Positions 48,682 to 58,231 of a stretch of DNA of 64,000 nt are shown here, in pieces. The stretch comes from an uncultured Treponema sp. (GTDB lineage Bacteria; Spirochaetota; Spirochaetia; Treponematales; Treponemataceae). The first letter of the stretch is position 1; every line of letters starts with the position of its first letter. Made by a program: the position numbers and the translations under genes. The stretch spans positions 1 to 64,000 of the forward strand of contig CAKZZO010000063.1 of assembly GCA_937885175.1 (NCBI GenBank). The letters run 5' to 3'. The notes under the pieces were generated by a model. The model ran no database searches. It saw nothing but the letters and a program-made list of their open reading frames with translations, and had not been told where the DNA came from.

Positions 48682-51587
48682 GATTTTGTCTTTGTGTGCC
48701 AGGGGCTTTTTGTCATAATCTGCTTCGGCTTTTTGTGCTTTTGGGTGCCTTTCTGCTGGTGCAGCCTCTTTTTGCCAAGGGTGGCGTGATGAGCGGGGCG
48801 GGTAGGCTTGCCGTAATCCGAACGCAGTATTTTGACATTATCTATCCGGAGGAGTGCCTTGAGGCGGCGGAGAAAATTGCTCTTGTGGCTGACGGCTACT
48901 ACGAGGAGATTGCTTCCCTTCTTGATACGGATTGCAGGATTCGCTTTCCGGTTTCGATTACCCGCTCGGTGGAGACGACCAACGGCTATTTTACCGTTGC
49001 CCCCTACAATGCCATTGTGATTCAGTATACACCGCCGGAAATTTCCCTGGATCAAAACAGCGATTCCCTGACGGCGGTCTTTTACCATGAACTTACCCAT
49101 GCTCTTTCCACCAACATGAAAAACGGATTCAGCCGCTTTGTGGCAGCCGTCTTTGGTGACTGGTTTGCGCCGGCGGGCTTTTTGCAGACCAGTTTTATGC
49201 ACGAGGGAACGGCGGTCTCTTTTGAAAGCCTGAAGGGAGAAGGACGGGTGCATGACCCCTACAGCAGGCTTTTGGTGGTGCAGGCCAAAGTGGACGGCCG
49301 TTTTCCTGACTGGCGCGATGTGACGGGAGCAAGGGATATTTTTCCCGGCGGAACGGATGCCTATGCCTTTGGCGCACTTTTCTGCCGCTACCTGCAGGAA
49401 AAATACGGCATGGAAAAATATGCTGAGTTTTGGAAGACAACGGGCAGCCTGCATGGTTTTAAGTCCAGTATCAAAAAGACCTACGGAAAGCCAGTGTCTG
49501 AAATCTGGGAAGATTTTGAAGCCTGGGTGGGCATTCCTGAGGTGACGCCCGCTGTTTCCCCTGAGCATGGAACGGCGGACTTTTTTGTGTATGCTGGGCT
49601 TGAAAGGGCAGGAGATGATGGCTTTTCCAAAACAAACAGCCGCCGCTCTGTCTTTAAGTGCATTGCTGCATCAGCATACGGTCTGTCCTGGTTTGAGTCC
49701 AAGACGGGGGCAGTCTGGTATGCGCCTGTGGTTGATGGCAGGGTGCAAAAGCCAAAAAAAATCTTTACCTGCGGGGCGGTTTCTCGCCTGTGCCTTTCCG
49801 ATGACGGTGCATGGCTTTTGGTAAGTTACCTGAAGGCGGACAGAAGGGCAAAAGCAAGCCTTGCCCTGTACGACATAGAGCGAAAAAAACTGCATGCGCT
49901 TTCCATACCCTCGGTTCGGGACGGGGGCTTTGTGAGGGGAGCAGGGGGAGACTTGCAGTTTGCCTGTGTGAATATCTCCAGTGACGAACTTTCTCTTGAT
50001 TTCTATGCAGTGGAGGGGGAAAAGTCTGTCTTGCAAGCAAAACACGCTTCACCAGTAAAACGCATAGCCTTTTTTCCGGATGAGCAGCCTTTTAGTCCGA
50101 CTCTTTCTGAAAGGGGCGGGCTTTCCTGCATTGTCAAAAAAGGCATGGACTGGCATATTCGCCTTTATGAACAGGATGGAAAATATCGTGAATACGGCAG
50201 GCAAAGGACAATCCTCCACAATTTGCAAGGCATGCTTTTATCAGACGGCCGCCTTGCCCTTACTTTTTCCTATGGGGAAGTGGGGGATAAGGCAATGCTT
50301 CCCCGCGGGGGGCTTTTGACGGTGAATCTGGACGGTTACGAAAGCAGTCTTGCCTTGCAGGACGATGATGTTTCTGGCGGTGTGCTGAATGCCGCTCTGC
50401 TTCCCGGTGAAGGGGAACGTTTTTTGTATGTGGCGGCCTTTTATGATACCCAACGGCTTATGGTTATGGATTTCGCAGCACGAAACGTTCTTCGGCATAC
50501 AGGAAGGGAGCCTGTCGCAAAGGGGGCTGACCTGCCAGAAAGCGCATCTCCTGTACAGACTCCAACTGCTTTTGACTCCGAGCCTGCCGCAATAGGGGAG
50601 CGGCTTTCCTATAATCCCTTCCGCTATTACCGCCGCAGCTTGCGCATACCCATTGGCATGGTAAAAAGTTACAGGCGCAGTGAACTTGACAGCTACACGT
50701 ATGGCTATACGAATTTGGGAACGGCTTTTGTGGGGGCAACGCTGGCTTCCTCAACGCCATGGCAGGACGGCATACTTGCCCTGAGCGGCGGCTGGAATCC
50801 CTTTGACAAGAACGGTGGCGCCTGTCTTTCGGTCTCCGGCGGAAACGATATCTTTACCTACGCTGTAAACAGCAACCTGCTTTTTGACGGCTATGGCTTT
50901 ATGCAGACGACGGAAGGACTTTCTCTTTCAAGGCTGCTCTACAGTCGCTTTGGCACTTCATTCACTGCGGGTGCAAACGGCGTCTACTTTTACGGTCACG
51001 GAAATCATGGCGATAAAGATGACTGGTCGTCGCGGGCGCGGGGCTATGTGCAGCTTTCAACCGTCAGAAAAATGTCCCCCCGCTATGGAGATTTTTGCGG
51101 ACTGACTTTTCAGCCTTTTGTCCTTTGGGAAAGAATCAGCAGTCATTATGTGAATGCAGGCGCGTCTTTAGTCCTTAGGATTCCGGGCATTTTTCCCCTG
51201 TCGCTTACGGCAAGTCTCTTTCCTTCTTCAAGTTATTTTGCTTCTGCGGGGGCAACGGTCTACCTCTTTAGCTGGGAAGTGCAGAAGGGAATACCCCTTG
51301 CCCTTTATATTGACCGCTTTTATCTGACAGCGGCTTACAGCGGAAAATTTTCCTATCAAGCAAAAGATTATTTTGACATAGGACGGACGGTAGACCTTGC
51401 CCGCAATCTGTCCAAAAGCGATTACAGTGATTTGATACAGTTGCGGCTGGCTGCCGTGGCTTCTGTGAATGCGGGAGTGCTTTCCCGGCTGTCGTTTGAT
51501 GCGGGCATCGCCCTGCAGTACCGGCCAAATCCGCGGCCAAACGAAAAGAAAATTGCCGCGGGAGTGAGTGCACTTCTTGTCTACTAG
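48678..51587 (+). CDS. Exported HExxH metallopeptidase-like protein with beta-rich C-terminus
   Basis: A 969-residue protein with a signal peptide (to about residue 33). Residues 45–290 form a zincin domain: zinc ligands H137-E-L-T-H141 with probable third ligand E176 (MHEGTAVSFE). Residues 300–620 look like a beta-propeller of repeated short strands. Residues 640–969 alternate aromatic and small residues, as in an outer-membrane barrel, ending GVSALLVY. It could be a surface-anchored protease. No prodomain was recognised. It is co-translated with hexokinase. Confidence 0.75.
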   Translation: MRFCLCVPGAFCHNLLRLFVLLGAFLLVQPLFAKGGVMSGAGRLAVIRTQYFDIIYPEECLEAAEKIALVADGYYEEIASLLDTDCRIRFPVSITRSVETTNGYFTVAPYNAIVIQYTPPEISLDQNSDSLTAVFYHELTHALSTNMKNGFSRFVAAVFGDWFAPAGFLQTSFMHEGTAVSFESLKGEGRVHDPYSRLLVVQAKVDGRFPDWRDVTGARDIFPGGTDAYAFGALFCRYLQEKYGMEKYAEFWKTTGSLHGFKSSIKKTYGKPVSEIWEDFEAWVGIPEVTPAVSPEHGTADFFVYAGLERAGDDGFSKTNSRRSVFKCIAASAYGLSWFESKTGAVWYAPVVDGRVQKPKKIFTCGAVSRLCLSDDGAWLLVSYLKADRRAKASLALYDIERKKLHALSIPSVRDGGFVRGAGGDLQFACVNISSDELSLDFYAVEGEKSVLQAKHASPVKRIAFFPDEQPFSPTLSERGGLSCIVKKGMDWHIRLYEQDGKYREYGRQRTILHNLQGMLLSDGRLALTFSYGEVGDKAMLPRGGLLTVNLDGYESSLALQDDDVSGGVLNAALLPGEGERFLYVAAFYDTQRLMVMDFAARNVLRHTGREPVAKGADLPESASPVQTPTAFDSEPAAIGERLSYNPFRYYRRSLRIPIGMVKSYRRSELDSYTYGYTNLGTAFVGATLASSTPWQDGILALSGGWNPFDKNGGACLSVSGGNDIFTYAVNSNLLFDGYGFMQTTEGLSLSRLLYSRFGTSFTAGANGVYFYGHGNHGDKDDWSSRARGYVQLSTVRKMSPRYGDFCGLTFQPFVLWERISSHYVNAGASLVLRIPGIFPLSLTASLFPSSSYFASAGATVYLFSWEVQKGIPLALYIDRFYLTAAYSGKFSYQAKDYFDIGRTVDLARNLSKSDYSDLIQLRLAAVASVNAGVLSRLSFDAGIALQYRPNPRPNEKKIAAGVSALLVY

Positions 51588-51599
51588 CGAAAAATGGTG

Positions 51600-51605
51600 T
51601 ATACT
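51600..51605 (+). promoter_or_regulatory. -10 box of the flagellar hook operon
   Basis: TATACT, 27 bases before the flbB GTG, with AGGGGAT as ribosome site. Confidence 0.45.
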
Positions 51606-51632
51606 GACAGAAACGTTTCTAGGGGATAAAAA

Positions 51633-52262
51633 GTGGCGCAGGGTAACGGACTGGGAAAATCAATCGTTCTTCTGATTTTAATCATTATTATGATTTTGGG
51701 CGGACTTTTGTGGTTCGATTATCTTGGTGTGATTAACGCAAAAAAAGTCTTTGCGCCCGCCTACAAACTCATTGGCTTAAAGCCGCAGACTTCCACGACC
51801 GCCTCATCATCTAAGCCCTTGATTGCAGACCTTGATGACGACCGCCTTGCCAAACGTCTTGAAGCACTGGATATCCGCACTCAGGAACTGGACAAGCGTG
51901 AGGGTGACATTTCCAAGGGAGAAACCCAGTACGATGCCGTCATGCAGGAACTGGAAGACAGGCGCAAGGCTCTGGAAGAAAGGGAAGCAACCTTTCAGGC
52001 GCAGCTACAAAAATACGATGACCGGGATGCGGAACTTGCAAAAATTGCGTCATACTGGTACAACATGCCTCCAAAAACCGCTGTAGCAGAAATCGACAAG
52101 ATGGAAGATCAGGATGTCATTGACGTGTTCCGCAAGGAAGACGAACTTGCTGCCCTTGGCCGCCGTGCATCCATGGTTTCCGTTTGGTTTATGAATATGG
52201 ATCCTGAGCGGGCGGCACGTCTTCAGCGCAAGATGACCAATAAACCCCAAGCCTTGGATTAA
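51633..52262 (+). CDS. flbB: Flagellar collar protein FlbB (MotE-like)
   Basis: A 209-residue protein with one membrane helix (about 11–30) and a long periplasmic coiled coil (about 65–140, Glu/Lys/Arg-rich). It ends in the MotE-like domain (YWYNMPPKTAVAEIDKMEDQDVIDVF ... MDPERAARL). In spirochetes FlbB helps build the periplasmic collar around the motor. The position before fliK–flgD–flgE matches the treponemal gene order. The start is GTG 51633 after AGGGGAT. Confidence 0.85.
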   Translation: MAQGNGLGKSIVLLILIIIMILGGLLWFDYLGVINAKKVFAPAYKLIGLKPQTSTTASSSKPLIADLDDDRLAKRLEALDIRTQELDKREGDISKGETQYDAVMQELEDRRKALEEREATFQAQLQKYDDRDAELAKIASYWYNMPPKTAVAEIDKMEDQDVIDVFRKEDELAALGRRASMVSVWFMNMDPERAARLQRKMTNKPQALD

Positions 52263-52358
52263 ATTTCCCTTTTTGCGCAGTAAAAGCGTAAAAATCTCTT
52301 GCGATTTTCGTAAACACGAACCCCCAATCCTCCGATGTTCTAAGTGGAGGTCGTGCCG

Positions 52359-53795
52359 ATGCTTTCTTTACAATCGGTTCAAGGAGAACAGATTCAAGCG
52401 CACATACAATCATTACAGCCTCAAGCAAAGCAGTCAGCGGAAAAAAGTGAAAAGCCAGACTTTTCTTTTCTTGACTTGCTGAGGGAGCAAAAGGTTGATG
52501 CTGGCGAAAAAACTGCTTCTTCCGTGAATGACGAGCACAAGGTACTTGAGCAACCGGAAAAAATTGCAGAAAAACTGGCAGAAAAAAGTCAGGACGATGC
52601 TGTTCAGGAAAAACTTCCGCAAGAGCAAAAGTCTCAGGTAAGTAAAAAAGATGAGCAGACAGAAAAAGTGCTGGCGGAGGATGCTGTTGACGGGCAGAAG
52701 ATTTCGCTTCTTGCAGCGGAAATGCCAGCACAGATAGAGGCTCAGTTCAATAAAGTGTCTGCGGGGCAGGATGAAATGCCCGCTCTGTTCACCGAAATGG
52801 CGGCAGTCAAGGAAAAGTCAGCAGATGCCAGGCGGATTGATGCAGAAGGAAACAAGGCGGCATGGATGTATGCAGAATCTTCTGTGTCTGCTGAAGAAGT
52901 GTTGGACGAAGAGATTCCCGAAGATGCTCTTGCGGCCTTGCTGGATGAGTCTGCCTTTATTGTTCCTGAAATTGATACGGGTGACGACAGTGACTTGCTT
53001 GCAGCTCAGAATGTTGCAGTTGAAAAACCGGAAGTGTTTTTGAATGCCGCAGTCCGTGATTTTGCCTTTACGGAGGATGAACTTGCTTTTGATGACAAAA
53101 ATTTCAAAGTCACTGGCCGCGACAAGACAAAGCCTCGTCTTGAAATTACTGATTTGCGCATGGTTCAGACCGAACAGACCCTTGAAACAGAAAATGCTGT
53201 AGAAAAGAGTCAGCAGAAAAATGGCGGGGATTTTGCTTTTGACAAGCCTAATGAGCCTAACCTGCAAATGACCATGGAACTTGCAGGCAATGTTGAGCAG
53301 AACATTACGTCTTCCTCAACGCAGACTGCCGCAGCAAACGGGTCAAATTTTCAGGCGATGCTCACCAACGCCATTCAGGACAATGCCCCTGATTTTGTAA
53401 AGGCTGGCAATATCGTTCTGCGTGACGGAAATCAGGGCTCAATCAATTTAATTTTGCGTCCTGAAGCGTTGGGAAATGTTAAGATTAGCCTTTCACTTTC
53501 CGATAAGGTAATTACCGGCCAGATTACGGTGCAGTCACAGGAAGCCTACAATGCCTTTAAGGACAGCATTGAATCCCTCAAGGCGGCATTTGCTCAGAAT
53601 GGCTTTGAGGCACAGGGCTTTGACCTTCAGTTTGCCGGAAACCAGAATTTTGCCCAGAGTCAGCAGGAATGGCAGAATCCTGAATTTGCTATCCGTGCCA
53701 ATCGCGCTTATGATGATTTGGTTCTGGATGAAACGATTGCAGTTGGTGCAGCTGTCTATGACGACACTGCATATGGAATAAATATAGTAGCCTAG
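52359..53795 (+). CDS. fliK: Flagellar hook-length control protein FliK
   Basis: A 478-residue protein. The first 370 residues are low-complexity, Glu/Lys/Ala-rich and poorly conserved, as expected for the molecular ruler part. The C-terminal Flg_hook domain (about 355–440) has GSINLILRPEALGNVKISLSLSD and VQSQEAYNAFKDSIESLKAAF. It sets hook length and switches export specificity. ATG 52359 follows GGAGG at 8 bases. In treponemes this gene has been called tap1. Confidence 0.85.
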   Translation: MLSLQSVQGEQIQAHIQSLQPQAKQSAEKSEKPDFSFLDLLREQKVDAGEKTASSVNDEHKVLEQPEKIAEKLAEKSQDDAVQEKLPQEQKSQVSKKDEQTEKVLAEDAVDGQKISLLAAEMPAQIEAQFNKVSAGQDEMPALFTEMAAVKEKSADARRIDAEGNKAAWMYAESSVSAEEVLDEEIPEDALAALLDESAFIVPEIDTGDDSDLLAAQNVAVEKPEVFLNAAVRDFAFTEDELAFDDKNFKVTGRDKTKPRLEITDLRMVQTEQTLETENAVEKSQQKNGGDFAFDKPNEPNLQMTMELAGNVEQNITSSSTQTAAANGSNFQAMLTNAIQDNAPDFVKAGNIVLRDGNQGSINLILRPEALGNVKISLSLSDKVITGQITVQSQEAYNAFKDSIESLKAAFAQNGFEAQGFDLQFAGNQNFAQSQQEWQNPEFAIRANRAYDDLVLDETIAVGAAVYDDTAYGINIVA

Positions 53796-53810
53796 TAGAG
53801 GAGTGTAGAG

Positions 53811-54293
53811 ATGGAAGTGCAGTCCGCCGTTAATTCGACACCAATCAGCCAAATGAACTGGCAGATGGATGCCGCAGACAAGTTTAAGCTTGACACGCAG
53901 GTAAAGGCAATCAATAAGCAGATTGACGCGGAACGAGGGCGTGCGGCAAGCCATGAGCTGGGAAAGGATGACTTCCTCAAGCTCCTTATTACGCAGATGT
54001 CCAATCAGGATCCGCTGAGCCCCATGGAGAATACTGAATTCATCGCCCAGATGGCTCAGTTTTCTTCACTGGAGCAGATGACCAACATGAGCCAGAACTT
54101 TGAGCGTCTCAGCACGATGATGAACACGACTGCCGCAACAAATACGATTGGCCGTGCAGTGGAAATCGACTTGGGCGATACAACGACAACTGGCATTGTG
54201 GAGGCGGTTACTCGTGAAGCCGCTCCCCAGGTAAAGGTAAACGGACAGCTGTATGATATGGAACGGGTAAAAGCCGTCTATGGCGTACAATAA
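53811..54293 (+). CDS. flgD: Flagellar hook assembly protein FlgD
   Basis: A 160-residue hook-capping scaffold. The family motif LGKDDFLKLLITQMSNQDPLSPMENTEFIAQMAQFSSLEQM is near complete from about residue 47 on. The short C-terminal end (YDMERVKAVYGVQ) lacks the FnIII-like domains of longer FlgD. GAGGAG lies before the ATG. It sits 15 bases after fliK and 55 before flgE. Confidence 0.95.
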   Translation: MEVQSAVNSTPISQMNWQMDAADKFKLDTQVKAINKQIDAERGRAASHELGKDDFLKLLITQMSNQDPLSPMENTEFIAQMAQFSSLEQMTNMSQNFERLSTMMNTTAATNTIGRAVEIDLGDTTTTGIVEAVTREAAPQVKVNGQLYDMERVKAVYGVQ

Positions 54294-54348
54294 CAAAGAA
54301 CGGAATGCGTTCAAAAAGTAAAACAGGTTTTAATTAGAGGGTAGCTAT

Positions 54349-55740
54349 ATGATGAGATCACTTTATTCAGGCGTTTCGGGATTGCAGAATCACCAGACTC
54401 GCATGGACGTTATCGGTAACAACATCGCTAACGTGAACACCTACGGCTTTAAGCGCGGCCGCGTTGACTTTCAGGACATGATTAGTCAGCAGTTGAGCGG
54501 CGCTGCAAAACCAACCACCGAAGTTGGCGGCGTAAACCCCAAGGAAGTGGGATTGGGTATGACAGTGGCGGCAATCGACACCATTTTTACGCAGGGTAAC
54601 TTGCAGTCAACTGGTGTTTCAACCGACTTGGCAATTCAGGGAAACGGCTTCTTCATCGAAAAGAACGGTGAAAAGTCATACTACACCCGCGCCGGTGCCT
54701 TTAGCCTGGACAATGAAGGCACGCTGGTAAATCCGGCAAACGGCTACCGCATTCAGGGGTGGATGGCACGTACTATTGACGGCGAGCAGGTTCTCCGTAC
54801 CTCAGCATCTCCTGAAGACTTGATTATTCCTGTTGGCTCAAAAGACCCGGCAAAGGCAACCTCAAACGTAAACTTTGCCTGCAACTTGAACAAGAATACC
54901 CCGGAAATTCCCGAAGGGGCAAACGAAGCCGACATAATGAAGGGAACCTGGGCAACCGAGTTCAATATCTACGACAGTTTCGGTAACAAGCACAACCTTT
55001 CTGTGGCCTTTACCCGCGTACCGGGAAATCCCAACCAGTGGGTTGCCGCAGTGCAGGTTGACCCCGAATATGCCGAAGAACGTGAGACCCGCATCGGTCT
55101 GGGAACAACAGACGGCATGGGCACCACCTTTACGATTAACTTTGACAACAACGGAATCCTTTCTTCCGTAACGGACAGCGCAGGAAACAATTCAAACCCG
55201 GAAGGCGAGATTATCCTGCAGGCTTCATACAATGTACCTGAGTCAAATCCTAACGAGGACGGAACTCCCTACCGCCAGACCTTCAATCTGAATCTGGGAA
55301 CCATCGGCAGCATGATTAACACCGTTACCCAAAGCGCGTCAACAAGTTCAACCAAGGCCTTCTATCAGGACGGCTATACATTGGGCTACCTTGACAACTT
55401 TAAGATTGACTCAAGCGGAATCATCACAGGTGTGTATTCAAACGGAACCAACCGCACGATTGGTCAGATAGCACTGGCAACCTTTACCAATCAGGGCGGT
55501 CTTGAAAAGGCTGGAAACAACACCTATGTGGAAAGCAACAACTCCGGCATTGCCAATGTGGGCGTGAGCGGAATTGCCGGCAAGGGCTCAATGTTGGCAG
55601 GTACTTTGGAAATGTCAAACGTTGACTTGAGCGAGCAGTTCACTGACATGATTGTGACACAGCGCGGCTTCCAGTCAAACGCAAAGACAATCCAGACAGC
55701 GGATACGCTGCTTGATACCGTTATTAACTTAAAGCGTTAA
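54349..55740 (+). CDS. flgE: Flagellar hook protein FlgE
   Basis: A 463-residue hook subunit with conserved ends: N-terminal [26 protein letters not shown] and C-terminal [26 protein letters not shown]. Lys165 and Cys178 are present at exactly the positions that form the lysinoalanine cross-link between neighbouring FlgE subunits in Treponema denticola, which is needed for motility. Start ATG 54349; a strong terminator follows at 55,772. The usual treponemal next gene, flbD, is not here. Confidence 0.96.
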   Translation: MMRSLYSGVSGLQNHQTRMDVIGNNIANVNTYGFKRGRVDFQDMISQQLSGAAKPTTEVGGVNPKEVGLGMTVAAIDTIFTQGNLQSTGVSTDLAIQGNGFFIEKNGEKSYYTRAGAFSLDNEGTLVNPANGYRIQGWMARTIDGEQVLRTSASPEDLIIPVGSKDPAKATSNVNFACNLNKNTPEIPEGANEADIMKGTWATEFNIYDSFGNKHNLSVAFTRVPGNPNQWVAAVQVDPEYAEERETRIGLGTTDGMGTTFTINFDNNGILSSVTDSAGNNSNPEGEIILQASYNVPESNPNEDGTPYRQTFNLNLGTIGSMINTVTQSASTSSTKAFYQDGYTLGYLDNFKIDSSGIITGVYSNGTNRTIGQIALATFTNQGGLEKAGNNTYVESNNSGIANVGVSGIAGKGSMLAGTLEMSNVDLSEQFTDMIVTQRGFQSNAKTIQTADTLLDTVINLKR

Positions 55741-55771
55741 TATAGACCCTCTACAAATCATTTAAAAATGT

Positions 55772-55808
55772 AAATCCCTGCGGAAGTTTTTCGCGGGGAT
55801 TTTTTTTC
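55772..55808 (+). terminator. Terminator of the hook operon
   Basis: AAATCCCTGCG pairs with CGCGGGGATTT around a short loop, followed by eight T residues. Confidence 0.9.
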
Positions 55809-55831
55809 CCTGACATGTTACCCTTGCAGAT

Positions 55832-55860
55832 TTGCCACTTTAGCAAGAAAATGGTATACT
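55832..55860 (+). promoter_or_regulatory. Promoter of the 779-residue lipoprotein
   Basis: TTGCCA (55832–55837), a 17-base spacer and TATACT (55855–55860) with an extended TGG. Confidence 0.8.
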
Positions 55861-55891
55861 GCCTTTACTTTTTGTATGGGAGTTTTTTTTC

Positions 55892-58231
55892 ATGAAGCAG
55901 TACCGTATGAACATTGCAACATTCTGTGCTCTTGTATTTTTGCTGACTGCCTGTATTCAGAATACGCCCTATCCTACGGAGGTAAAGGAAGAACTTCCCG
56001 CCATGCCGCTTGCTGACCGCCTTAAAAACACTGAACTGGGCGGTACCATCAATTTGGAAAGCGATATTACAGAACTCTCAGAAAGCGAAAGTGTCTCTGT
56101 TCCCCGGTCAATGACGATTACTGGGGCAGAAGAAAACCCCTATGACATGAAGGGCATTAAAATCATCGTGAACTATAGGGGAACGGTGCTGAAAAACCTC
56201 AAGAATGTTTCTGAGCTTGTGATTGCGGAGACGGTGAAGGACGGTAGCTTTACCATGGAAAACTGTCAGGTGGCAAAAGTGACCCTTTTGGGCGGTGGTT
56301 CCAATTCCATTCATTTTCTTTCCTCCATGATTCAACGGCTGATTGTTGACTATGCGGATGTGCGGGTCATGCTGGAAAAAGAATCCAAAGTGACTTTTAT
56401 GCGTGTAAGGAAAAACTGCTCTATAGGTGCGTCAGAAGATGTCTATGGAACGGTAAGCACCATGTATGTGGACAAAACCGTTTCCGTAGTCACGCTGTCT
56501 GAATGCATGGCCATTACATCTGTTCTTACACGCTCTGTCAGTGGCGAGAATTCGCGGCCCCTCATTGCGTGCAAGGATACGGCGCCATTGATTTCTGAGG
56601 GAGCGGACAGGGATGATAATGGCAATGTTACCCCGCTGCGGGTGCAAAATGCCCTTGCTGAAGAAGTCGCTCAAGATGAAATTGACCTTCTTTCCGAAAA
56701 TGCCGTGAGCGATATAATAGCAGAATTGGAAAACGGTTCGTCTGCAGAAAGTTCAGGCGACTCCACGGGCGATATACGTATTGATAATCCGGGTGCCATT
56801 ACGCTGAGGTCAACCCGTTCTGCAATTACCGTAAAAATGACTGTTCCAGACCCGGCGAACCACGTAAACATCTATCGGGCAGAATATGGCAGCGAAAACT
56901 GGTATTATGTCGGCTCCGTTGAGACTGCTTCAGGCCGCCCCCTGCCGGCTACCCTTGCCTTTAATGACTATTATGTGGTTGGCGGTAAAAGTTACAGCTA
57001 TTATGCCGACTTTATTTCAGACTTTGCGAATTATTCAATTCTAAAAACTGAGACAGACTCCATTACGGCAGCAGGCGGGGAAGGGCTTTTGGAAATTACA
57101 AACAAAATTACTGTTTCCAGTTCCGGCAACATGAAACTCTGGCTGGATAAAGAACCTGAACTAACCAAAGTGGTGAATGGTGACCTTGTTTCCCAGTCCG
57201 TGGCTGCCTACTTTAAGCCTGCAACAGACAAGGTAACGAGTACAATTGTTGCATCTTCTCGTTATGGCAGCGTGCAGTTTGAAGACCGGGAAAGCAAAAT
57301 CTGGCGGTGTATTTCTCGGAGCCATTTAGGAAAGCCCATGAATGTTGTGGCGATAAAAGTGAATGTAGTACAAAGCGTAAAGGACATGAAATACATATGG
57401 GCATCGCTTCCTAAGGCGGTAGAGACAGGAGATGGTTTTACCGGCGGCATGATAGCGGCTTTTCCGAATGATTATCCCCTTTTTGTTTCTGATGCCATAC
57501 AGGGAATTTCCCTCAAACTAAGGCTGGGAAATGCCGTAGACGCGTCTCTTGTACAGCAGATTGAAGTGCAGGTGAATCGGCGGAATTCACAGGAATTTGT
57601 TACTATCCTTCCGCTGACGGACACTGCGGCCTTCCTTTCCGACACTGAATTGCAGTTTAAGGAGAGTCATGTAGCGGAGGGTCAAAATATACAAGTCAAG
57701 GCCGTATGTAAGACCTATGATGAGGATACGCAGCTCTATACAAGCATCGCTCAGTTTTCGATGAATTATACGCCAAAGACTGGCTCGGGTAATCCTGAGA
57801 TTTCAAATGCTTTTGCCTTTACCTATGATGATGAGGCACAGCAAATACTTGTCGCCGCTGATTCGGACGAATGGTTTACCCAGGCCGATATTTTTAGCGA
57901 TACCTTTGATTTTGTCGTAAATGGCGAGACTGTTTCCTTGGAGCCGGACAGCCTTTGTCCTGAGCTTGTCTTTACGGATGAAAGCTATTCCTTTAAGCGA
58001 ATTTGCAGTCTTTCTCCTGTAACGCTTGATGATGAAAGGATATATCGGCTGGACATGCTCTCTTCCCTCAATGCATATGCAGGCCAAAGTCTGTCAATTG
58101 CAGGGATGCAGACCCGGGCGACTTGTTCCAATGAAAACTACCGTGTCCATTACATCCCCTTTGCTCTGCCTACCACTTTAGTTTCTAATCTCCCGAAAAC
58201 CTTTGTAGTGAACGCGGTGGAAACAGACTGA
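55892..58231 (+). CDS. Large lipoprotein, function unknown
   Basis: A 779-residue lipoprotein (lipobox LLTAC, C21). Residues 45–215 have a repetitive strand pattern like a right-handed beta-helix (GGTINLESDITEL..., VTLLGGG, TVSTMYVDKTVSVVTL). Residues 305–385 resemble a fibronectin III-like module (AITVKMTVPDPANHVNIYRAE...SYSYYADF). The remainder is beta-rich without known motifs. It has its own promoter and meets the MBL-fold gene tail to tail with no spacer. Probably exposed on the cell envelope. Confidence 0.7.
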   Translation: MKQYRMNIATFCALVFLLTACIQNTPYPTEVKEELPAMPLADRLKNTELGGTINLESDITELSESESVSVPRSMTITGAEENPYDMKGIKIIVNYRGTVLKNLKNVSELVIAETVKDGSFTMENCQVAKVTLLGGGSNSIHFLSSMIQRLIVDYADVRVMLEKESKVTFMRVRKNCSIGASEDVYGTVSTMYVDKTVSVVTLSECMAITSVLTRSVSGENSRPLIACKDTAPLISEGADRDDNGNVTPLRVQNALAEEVAQDEIDLLSENAVSDIIAELENGSSAESSGDSTGDIRIDNPGAITLRSTRSAITVKMTVPDPANHVNIYRAEYGSENWYYVGSVETASGRPLPATLAFNDYYVVGGKSYSYYADFISDFANYSILKTETDSITAAGGEGLLEITNKITVSSSGNMKLWLDKEPELTKVVNGDLVSQSVAAYFKPATDKVTSTIVASSRYGSVQFEDRESKIWRCISRSHLGKPMNVVAIKVNVVQSVKDMKYIWASLPKAVETGDGFTGGMIAAFPNDYPLFVSDAIQGISLKLRLGNAVDASLVQQIEVQVNRRNSQEFVTILPLTDTAAFLSDTELQFKESHVAEGQNIQVKAVCKTYDEDTQLYTSIAQFSMNYTPKTGSGNPEISNAFAFTYDDEAQQILVAADSDEWFTQADIFSDTFDFVVNGETVSLEPDSLCPELVFTDESYSFKRICSLSPVTLDDERIYRLDMLSSLNAYAGQSLSIAGMQTRATCSNENYRVHYIPFALPTTLVSNLPKTFVVNAVETD

